Of a stretch of DNA of 64,000 nt, positions 58,074 to 64,000 are shown in pieces. This DNA comes from Pseudonocardia endophytica (GTDB lineage: Bacteria > Actinomycetota > Actinomycetes > Mycobacteriales > Pseudonocardiaceae). Under the pieces are notes generated by a model that was not told the DNA's origin, made no database searches, and was given only the letters and a program-made list of their open reading frames with translations. How positions within the stretch are numbered: the first letter of the stretch is position 1; each line of letters begins with the position of its first letter. The position numbers and the translations under genes were made by a program. The DNA lies in the NCBI RefSeq assembly GCF_004339565.1, contig NZ_SMFZ01000001.1:2976001-3040000 (forward strand), given 5' to 3'.

Positions 58074-59276
58074 ATGCGCGCGTTGCGGGTCGTCGGGGTC
58101 ACCGGGGACGGCTCGGTCGTCCTCGAGGACCCGGGCCGTCGCGAGCGCTACACCGTGCCCGCCGACGAGCAGCTGCGGGCCGCCGCACGGGGGGACGTGA
58201 CCCGGCTCGGCCAGATCGCGATCGAGTTGGAGAGCCAGTTGCGCCCACGGGAGATCCAGGCACGCATCCGGGGCGGCGCGTCGGTGGCCCAGGTCGCCGA
58301 GGCCGCCGGAGTCCCTGTCCAGAAGATCGAGCGCTTCGCCTATCCGGTGCTGCTGGAGCGTTCCCGCACCGCCGAGCTCGCGCAGGGCGCGCACCCGCAG
58401 CGGGCCGACGGCCCCGACCTGCGCACGCTCGGCGAGACCGTCGCGCACACGTTCGGCCTGCGCGGCCAGGACTACAACGACGCCGACTGGGACTCCTGGA
58501 AGGGCGACGACGGCAAGTGGGTCGTCGCGCTGTCCTGGCGGGCCGGGCGGTCGGACAACGCGGCGCACTGGGCGTTCCAGCCCGGCGCGCACGGTGGCAC
58601 CGTCTCCGCGCTCGACGAGCACGCCAGCGACCTCGTCGAAGGCCTTCCGGCGCGTCCGCTCCGCACGGTCGGCCCGGTCATCGACATCGGCCGCGACGAC
58701 GAGCCCCCGCAGGAGCCCGACGAGCCGGAGACACCGCAGGCCCGCGCGGCCGTCGCCGGGGAGACCCGCGGCGACCAGCGCCGTCGGATCGCCCCCGAGC
58801 AGCGGCGCTCCAGCCCGGCGACCCCGCCCGCCCGCAGCGCGCCGTCCGCGCCCGCCACCCCACCGACACCACCGCCCGCGCCGCCCGCACGGCCGTCGCA
58901 GCCCGACCCGGCTCCGGCCGAGCCGGCCGCGAGCGAGCCCGCGGCGGAGGAGACCGTCGCGAGCGAGCCCGCGCCGATCGAGGAGCCGCCCGACGTCGAC
59001 CTGACGGCGCCCGAGCCCGCCGCACCCGTCGCGGAGGAACCGGCTGCCGTCACGGAGCGGGAACCGGAGGTCAACGGGGCTCAGGAGCCGGAACCGGCTG
59101 CGCACACGGACGGTGACGGACCCGCCACGCAGGACGACGGTCCCGCCGAGGAGGCGGAGAAGCCGGCGCGGCCCGGCGGCAACCGCGGCACCGCGGCGAG
59201 CCGGCGGACGAAGAAGGGCAAGCCGGTCATGCCGTCGTGGGACGAGGTCCTGCTCGGGGTGCGCGGCCAGCGCTGA
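58074..59276 (+). CDS. sepH: Septation protein SepH
   Basis: A 400-residue SepH protein: N-terminal DUF3071 domain with helix-turn-helix (RIRGGASVAQVAEAAGVPVQ) and LRGQDYNDADWDSWKGDDGKWVV, a Pro/Ala/Glu-rich disordered middle (about 205-370) and the conserved basic tail TKKGKPVMPSWDEVLLGVRG. In Streptomyces and mycobacteria it binds FtsZ and promotes its assembly. ATG 58074. Confidence 0.93.
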   Translation: MRALRVVGVTGDGSVVLEDPGRRERYTVPADEQLRAAARGDVTRLGQIAIELESQLRPREIQARIRGGASVAQVAEAAGVPVQKIERFAYPVLLERSRTAELAQGAHPQRADGPDLRTLGETVAHTFGLRGQDYNDADWDSWKGDDGKWVVALSWRAGRSDNAAHWAFQPGAHGGTVSALDEHASDLVEGLPARPLRTVGPVIDIGRDDEPPQEPDEPETPQARAAVAGETRGDQRRRIAPEQRRSSPATPPARSAPSAPATPPTPPPAPPARPSQPDPAPAEPAASEPAAEETVASEPAPIEEPPDVDLTAPEPAAPVAEEPAAVTEREPEVNGAQEPEPAAHTDGDGPATQDDGPAEEAEKPARPGGNRGTAASRRTKKGKPVMPSWDEVLLGVRGQR

Positions 59277-59283
59277 CCCGCGC

Positions 59284-60093
59284 TCAGCCCCCGCCGGTGA
59301 CGGCGTGGAACGCGATCGCGGCGGCCGTCGCGACGTTCAGGGAGTCCACACCCGTCGCCATCGGGATGCGGACCCGGACGTCGGCGGCCTGCTGCGCCTC
59401 GTCCGTCAGCCCGGGGCCCTCCGCCCCCAGCAGGAGCGCCACACGGCGTCCCCAGAGCCCGGCCCTGGCGAGCGGTACCGCGTCGGCGGCCGGGGTCAGG
59501 GCCGCGACGGTGAACCCGGCGTCACGGAGCACCTCGAGGGACTCCGGCCACGGCCCGGGCAACGTCGTGAACGGGACCCGCAGCACGTGTCCCATCGAGA
59601 CCCGCACACTCCTGCGGTACAGGGGGTCCGAGCATCCCGGGCCGAGCACGACCCCGTCGACACCGAGCGCGGCCGCGTTGCGAAACAGCGAGCCCAGGTT
59701 CTCGTGGTCGCCGACGCCCTCGGTGACCGCCAGCACCCGCGCGGTCCGGGCGAGTTCCGGGACGTCCGGTCGTCGCACCCGGTCGGCGACGGCGAGCACG
59801 CCGCGGTTGAGGTGGAAGCCGACGGCGTCCGCCATCACGTCGGCCGATGTCGCGTAGGCCGGGACGTCGACGTCGCCCAGGTCGTCGGCCAGCTCGTCGA
59901 GGCGTCGCGGGACACCGAGCAGGGACCGCACCGGGAACGGTGAGTCCAGCAGGCGCCGGACGACCACGACACCCTCCGCGATCACCAGGCCCCGGCCGCC
60001 CGGGCGGTCCGGCCGCCGGTCGGCCGTGGTGAGGTCGCGGTAGTCGTCGAGGCGCGGGTCGTCCGCGCGGCCGACCGGCGTGATACTGGCCAC
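59284..60093 (-). CDS. SpoU/TrmH-family RNA 2'-O-methyltransferase
   Basis: A 269-residue SPOUT methyltransferase: VIAEGVVVVRRLLDSPF in the substrate-binding head, then VTEGVGDHENLGSLFRNAAALGVDGVVL, LLLGAEGPGLTDE and the knot end IPMATGVDSLNVATAAAIAFH. It methylates rRNA or tRNA ribose; the position is unknown. It corresponds in order to mycobacterial Rv0881. GTG 60093 is chosen before VASITPVGRADDPRL. Confidence 0.88.
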   Translation of the reverse strand: MASITPVGRADDPRLDDYRDLTTADRRPDRPGGRGLVIAEGVVVVRRLLDSPFPVRSLLGVPRRLDELADDLGDVDVPAYATSADVMADAVGFHLNRGVLAVADRVRRPDVPELARTARVLAVTEGVGDHENLGSLFRNAAALGVDGVVLGPGCSDPLYRRSVRVSMGHVLRVPFTTLPGPWPESLEVLRDAGFTVAALTPAADAVPLARAGLWGRRVALLLGAEGPGLTDEAQQAADVRVRIPMATGVDSLNVATAAAIAFHAVTGGG

Positions 60094-60249
60094 GAGACCG
60101 ATCGTCCCATGCCAGCGACCGTCCGCCGCGCCCAGTAGCCCGGTCAGCCGGTACCGCCGATCGCTCGTGTGTGACACCGTGTAATGCCGCTCGTGTGCCG
60201 GAACCGGTCCCGGCGCGGTGCTCCCCCGTTGATGGAGGTCGGTTCGCGC

Positions 60250-61737
60250 ATGGGTCAGGTCGTCGACCGGACGTCGTTCAGCCGTCGCGACCGACAGCGG
60301 TACCGCATCAAGGTGCAACGGTGCCTGGACACGCTCGACCTGATGCTGCGCGAGTACCCGTTCGCCGACTCCGAGCCGATGACCGGCGTCGAGATCGAGT
60401 TCAATCTCGTCGGATCCGACCTCACGCCGTCGCTGAACGGGCGCGACGTGCTGGAGACGATCAACGCCGAGGAGTTCCAGACCGAGCTCGGCCGGTGGAA
60501 CCTCGAGCTCAACCTCCCGCCGCGGCCGCTGCCCGGCGACCAGTGGCGCCAGCTGGAGCACGAGCTGCTGGACCTGCTCGCCGGCGCCGGTGCGAAGGCA
60601 GGTGACCTGCGCACCCAGCTGATCATGATCGGGATCCTGCCGACGCTGCGGTCCGACCACATGGTCGCGGACTCGATCACCCCGGACGACCGCTACTACG
60701 CCCTGAACGACCAGCTGCTGAACGCGCGGGGCGAGCCGGTCCACATCGACATCAGCGGGAACGGCAGCGGCGAGCAGCTCGCCGAGGACTTCGAGACGAT
60801 CATCCCGGAGGCCGCCTGCACGTCGTTGCAGCTGCACCTGCAGGTGGCGCCCGCGGACTTCGGGCGGTACTGGAACGCGGCCCAGTGCCTGGCCGGCGTC
60901 CAGCTCGGGCTCGGCGCCAATTCGCCGTTCCTGCTGGACAAGCACCTGTGGGCGGAGACCCGCATCCCGCTGTTCGAGCAGGCCTGCGACGTCCGCACAC
61001 CGGAGCTGCGCAACCAGGGCGTCCGTCCGCGCGTCTGGTTCGGTGAGCGCTGGATCGACTCGGTGCTGGACCTGTTCAGCGAGAACGCCCGGTACTTCCC
61101 GGCGCTGGTCCCGGTGACCAGCGAGGTCGACCCGATGACCCAGCTGCACAGCGACGGCGCGCCGGAGCTCCCGGAGCTGACGCTGCACAACGGCACGATC
61201 TGGCGCTGGAACCGCCCGATCTACGACATCTCCGACTCGACGCCGCACGTGCGCCTGGAGAACCGGGTGCTGCCGGCCGGCCCGACGACCGTCGACATGG
61301 TGGCGAACGCGCTGTTCTTCTACGGGCTGCTGCGCACGCTCGTCGAGGCGGACCAGCAGCTGTGGCGGACCGTGTCGTTCGAGGCGGCCGCCGAGAACTT
61401 CCAGACGGCGGCCAAGCACGGGATGAACGCGCCGCTCTACTGGCCGGGTACCGGCTGGATCCGTCCGGACGAGCTCGTGCTGCGCAAGCTCCTCCCGATG
61501 GCCCACGAGGGGCTGTCCCGGTGGGGCGTCAGCGCGGCGGTCCGTGACCGGTACCTGACGGTGATCGAGCGCCGGTGCGTGACGCGGCAGACCGGGTCGA
61601 CCTGGCAGGTGGACACCGTGGCCGCGCTGGAGGAGCGCGGCGCGGACCGCCCGGAGGCGCTGCGCGAGATGGTCGAGCGCTATCTCGTCGCGTCGACGGC
61701 GAACCAACCGGTCCACACCTGGGAGATCCCGGACTAG
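60250..61737 (+). CDS. Glutamate-cysteine ligase family protein (GCS2)
   Basis: A 495-residue carboxylate-amine ligase. Early SEPMTGVEIEFNLVG carries the metal-binding glutamates, followed by WNLELNLPPRPL and later QLHLQVAPADFG and HVRLENRVLPAGPTTVD. It should form a gamma-glutamyl or similar amide bond with ATP. Actinobacteria use mycothiol, so a true glutathione role is unlikely. ATG 60250 has GGAGG 11 nt upstream; ATG 60232 is an alternative. Confidence 0.8.
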   Translation: MGQVVDRTSFSRRDRQRYRIKVQRCLDTLDLMLREYPFADSEPMTGVEIEFNLVGSDLTPSLNGRDVLETINAEEFQTELGRWNLELNLPPRPLPGDQWRQLEHELLDLLAGAGAKAGDLRTQLIMIGILPTLRSDHMVADSITPDDRYYALNDQLLNARGEPVHIDISGNGSGEQLAEDFETIIPEAACTSLQLHLQVAPADFGRYWNAAQCLAGVQLGLGANSPFLLDKHLWAETRIPLFEQACDVRTPELRNQGVRPRVWFGERWIDSVLDLFSENARYFPALVPVTSEVDPMTQLHSDGAPELPELTLHNGTIWRWNRPIYDISDSTPHVRLENRVLPAGPTTVDMVANALFFYGLLRTLVEADQQLWRTVSFEAAAENFQTAAKHGMNAPLYWPGTGWIRPDELVLRKLLPMAHEGLSRWGVSAAVRDRYLTVIERRCVTRQTGSTWQVDTVAALEERGADRPEALREMVERYLVASTANQPVHTWEIPD

Positions 61738-61811
61738 TCCCTCGCACGTTCGCCATCGCGAACCGGTCTCCCGACCGGCCCCGGGGCACCCCTCCGCGTT
61801 CCTAGCGTCGT

Positions 61812-61837
61812 CCCCCGACCCGCTCCCGGGTCGGGGG
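61812..61837. terminator. 11-bp hairpin after the GCS2 gene
   Basis: CCCCCGACCCG (61812-61822) pairs with CGGGTCGGGGG (61827-61837) around CTCC. It separates the ligase gene from the operon starting at 61899. Confidence 0.6.
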
Positions 61838-61898
61838 CGGAGGGACCCGAGGTGGACCACCAGGTGACGGCGCACACCGCCCATGCTCGGACGGGCCG

Positions 61899-63197
61899 GT
61901 GAGCCCGGTGGCCCGTTTCCGGCCGTTCGGCCGCCGCCAGGACGGTCCCGACGTGCACGAGCCCGACCCGTGGCTCGACGACGTGCCGTCCCCCGTGCGC
62001 GCGGGGCACGACCGGCTCACCGACGGCTGGGACGCCGACGTGGCCCCGTCCTCCGCTCCCGCGACGCGTGCGGCGACGCCGGCGATGTGGGCGCCGCGCC
62101 CGTCGGAACCCGTGGAGCCGATCGAGTCCGTGCGGGGTCCGGTCACGGACCCGTTCGGCTTTCCCCCGGTCCCGCCGGTGTCCCCGGTGCTCGGTGCGCG
62201 GGACGACGCGCCGGTCCGCGGGGAGGCAGCGCCTCCCGCGTGGGCGGCGTGGGTGCCGGAGCGTCGGTCGCCGGACGTGCGCTCGCCGTGGGCGGTGGAC
62301 GTCGAGGCAGAGCCACAGGACGTCGAGGTCGTCGACGAGTGGTCGGCCGCCTCGCAGCCCGGGCCTCCGGCTTCGCGCATCGCCCCGCCGGACCGGAACG
62401 GCCGCCGGAACCCCGTCGCTGCCCGGGAGGCCATGGCTCCGCACGACGCGGCCACCCGGGACGCCGCAACTCCCCCGGACGCGGACGGCAGCTGGGCCGG
62501 CGCCGCTCGGTCGGGCGGCGTCGCACCTCCGAGCGCAGGCGGTCGTCCGGACACCGTCCAGGCGGATCCCCCGGACGCCGCCGCCGTCCCGAACACCCCG
62601 GCGCCTCCGGACGCGCACTCCGAGCCGCTGCCCGACCCGGTCGAGGCCGCCGCGCTCGCCGGCGCGTTCGCCGCCGACTACCTGTCCTGGGACGAGGACG
62701 ACCCGGCCCGTCGCGGACGGGCGCTGGCCGACCACCTGTCCGGTCCGGACGCCGGCCATGCGCTGCTGGGCTGGTCGGGCGCGGGCAGGCAGCGGGCGGA
62801 GATCGTCCTGCCCGGCGCGGTGCGGCCGGACGGCGGGGGGCGGCTCGTCGTCGACGTGCGCGTCCGCGTCGTGCCCTACCGCAGGGTCTCCCGGTCCGAG
62901 GCAACGCCGGAGCCGGACCCGGACGACGCGCTCGGCACGCCGGCCGCGGCGCCGCCGGTCACCGCGCGCGGCTGGCGTGGCCTGGCGGCGCGGTGGGTGC
63001 GGCTCGGTGTCGGGGTCGTACGGGACGGCGACCGGCTCGTCGTCGACGCGGGCGAGGAGACGCTCGACGACCGGAACGCCGTGCACGCGCCGCCCGAGCA
63101 GGCACCGCGGCCGGTTCGGTCCGGACGATCGGGTCCGTCGGCCGAGGACCCGACGCTCGACGGCGACGACGACGCGTCCCCGGACGGCCCGCGGTGA
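61899..63197 (+). CDS. TcpC-like conjugation/secretion-associated protein
   Basis: A 432-residue protein with a long Pro/Ala/Asp-rich disordered N-terminus (1-250) and a C-terminal domain (about 250-400). That domain has LAGAFAADYLSWDEDDPARR and RLVVDVRVRVVPYRRVSR, the NTF2-like look of TcpC-type conjugal transfer proteins in actinobacterial mobile or secretion loci. GTG start; overlaps the next gene by 4 bp (GTGA). The TcpC link is from remembered family features and is moderate. Confidence 0.55.
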   Translation: MSPVARFRPFGRRQDGPDVHEPDPWLDDVPSPVRAGHDRLTDGWDADVAPSSAPATRAATPAMWAPRPSEPVEPIESVRGPVTDPFGFPPVPPVSPVLGARDDAPVRGEAAPPAWAAWVPERRSPDVRSPWAVDVEAEPQDVEVVDEWSAASQPGPPASRIAPPDRNGRRNPVAAREAMAPHDAATRDAATPPDADGSWAGAARSGGVAPPSAGGRPDTVQADPPDAAAVPNTPAPPDAHSEPLPDPVEAAALAGAFAADYLSWDEDDPARRGRALADHLSGPDAGHALLGWSGAGRQRAEIVLPGAVRPDGGGRLVVDVRVRVVPYRRVSRSEATPEPDPDDALGTPAAAPPVTARGWRGLAARWVRLGVGVVRDGDRLVVDAGEETLDDRNAVHAPPEQAPRPVRSGRSGPSAEDPTLDGDDDASPDGPR

Positions 63198-63724
63198 GCC
63201 CGCTGCGCGCCCCGACCGTCGGCGGCCTGGCGGGCGGCGTCGGCGCGACGACCGTGGCCAGGGCGCTGCACGCCCGGGAGATCGGCCGGGTCGGCGACGC
63301 GGGCCGGTTGCCGGACGTCGTCGTCTGCCGGGCGACCCGGTGCGGGCTCGCACTCGCCGAGCGGCCGGAGACGGCCGGCTCCGCGCCCGCTCCGGTGCTC
63401 GCGGTGACGGCCGCCGGCGGCGACCCGGACGACGCCGTCGTGGCCCGGCTGGCGGCCGTCGGAGCAGGCTGGTCCGGACCGGTCGTGCTGCCGCGCGTCG
63501 GCCACTGGGACGTCTCCGACGACCCGTACGCCGACGCCGCCGGCCTGCTCGGCCGCTCGACACCGCCGGCGCCGCTGGCCCGGTACGCGGAGGCGCTCGG
63601 CGAGATCGTCGCACTGCTCACCGCGAGCGGGCGGCTCGAGATCGTCGACGACGAGCGGGACTCGGTCGGCGCGCTGCGCCCGGTGCGGGGGATCCGGATC
63701 GGTGTCCCCGGGACGGCGTGGTGA
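63194..63724 (+). CDS. MinD-like P-loop protein, small
   Basis: A 176-residue protein with an early VGGLAGGVGATTVARALHA, similar to deviant Walker A loops of MinD/ParA but without the usual lysine. It continues GDAGRLPDVVVCRATRCGL. Such small proteins appear beside TcpC-like genes in actinobacterial transfer loci. GTGA overlap with the previous gene. Whether it binds nucleotide is doubtful. Confidence 0.5.
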   Translation: MSPLRAPTVGGLAGGVGATTVARALHAREIGRVGDAGRLPDVVVCRATRCGLALAERPETAGSAPAPVLAVTAAGGDPDDAVVARLAAVGAGWSGPVVLPRVGHWDVSDDPYADAAGLLGRSTPPAPLARYAEALGEIVALLTASGRLEIVDDERDSVGALRPVRGIRIGVPGTAW

Positions 63725-63727
63725 CCC

Positions 63728-64000
63728 GTGCGGAGAGTCCCCCGCGGGCGGCGGACCGTTCCGGTCGCCGTCGCGATGCTCTCGCTCCTCGCCGCCCTGG
63801 TGCTCGGGGCCGCGCCGGCGAGCGCGGCCGAGCCCGATCCGTCGACCTCGGGTGTGGCGACCGACAAGGTCCCGGAGCGGGCCAGGGAGTCCCTGCCCGA
63901 GATCGAGCAGCTGACCGGCGACTTCTGCCCGGAGCTGCCGCCGGTGTGGGTGGTCGCGCAGGTGCAGGCGGAGTCCGGGTGGGACCCGACGCTGCGCACC
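63728..64000 (+). CDS. Secreted lytic transglycosylase, 5' part only
   Basis: From GTG 63728 the frame runs off the window (91 codons). It encodes a signal peptide (VPVAVAMLSLLAALVLGAAP, cleavage after ASA) and the start of an SLT domain ending VVAQVQAESGWDPTLRT. The AESGWDP motif holds the catalytic glutamate. It follows the P-loop gene by 3 bp. It would open peptidoglycan for a transfer or secretion machine. Confidence 0.75.
   Translation, partial: MRRVPRGRRTVPVAVAMLSLLAALVLGAAPASAAEPDPSTSGVATDKVPERARESLPEIEQLTGDFCPELPPVWVVAQVQAESGWDPTLRT

Overview
The window is high-GC actinobacterial chromosome. GTG starts, 4-bp ATGA/GTGA overlaps and mycothiol metabolism are frequent. The order gltA ... 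citA ... serC-sepH-SpoU methyltransferase resembles the Rv0896-Rv0889c-Rv0884c-Rv0883c-Rv0881 stretch of mycobacteria. Together with the propane/acetone monooxygenase locus this points to a Pseudonocardiaceae member, perhaps Pseudonocardia; the genus is an inference. No tRNA, rRNA, insertion sequence, prophage or CRISPR array was seen.

Layout. 0-9 kb: a fused biotin-dependent acyl-CoA carboxylase, a 2-oxoglutarate oxygenase, a THUMP-like methyltransferase, a VOC protein, a sorbitol-type dehydrogenase and small P-loop kinases. 9-16.8 kb: two ABC export systems, one with a YtrA-type GntR regulator, an ArsR-SRPBCC-SRPBCC operon, a TetR/membrane-protein pair and a DedA protein. 16.8-25.9 kb: fadA-fadB beta-oxidation genes facing a cupin and a MerR regulator, a thioesterase, fumarylacetoacetase, a TetR/SRPBCC pair and an enoyl-CoA hydratase.

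26-39.8 kb is the most distinctive part. It holds mscR (mycothiol-dependent formaldehyde dehydrogenase) with an MBL-fold hydrolase, and a complete soluble di-iron monooxygenase locus on the minus strand: mimA, mimB, mimC, mimD, a dedicated GroEL (mimG), a degenerate amidohydrolase and an MFS transporter. The divergent regulator mimR looks like a sigma54 activator whose AAA+ domain has lost its ATPase and sigma54-contact motifs. Strong hairpins separate mimA | mimBCD | mimG | amidohydrolase. By homology the enzyme hydroxylates propane, acetone or phenol; mscR and its partner could remove formaldehyde formed downstream.

39.8-61.7 kb is mostly housekeeping: MHS and other MFS transporters, a NatAB-like ABC exporter, photolyase, two citrate synthases, an amine oxidase, GH42 beta-galactosidase, pdxH, a repeat-rich membrane protein, serC, an FAD monooxygenase, sepH, an rRNA methyltransferase and a glutamate-cysteine-ligase-like enzyme. 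From 61.9 kb to the edge an operon begins (a TcpC-like protein, a small P-loop-like protein, and a secreted lytic transglycosylase cut by the window end). It looks like the start of a conjugation or type IV-like secretion locus.

Three related hairpin elements (17142, 27778, 47329) sit in gaps beside gene 3' ends, and several operator palindromes can be paired with adjacent regulators.
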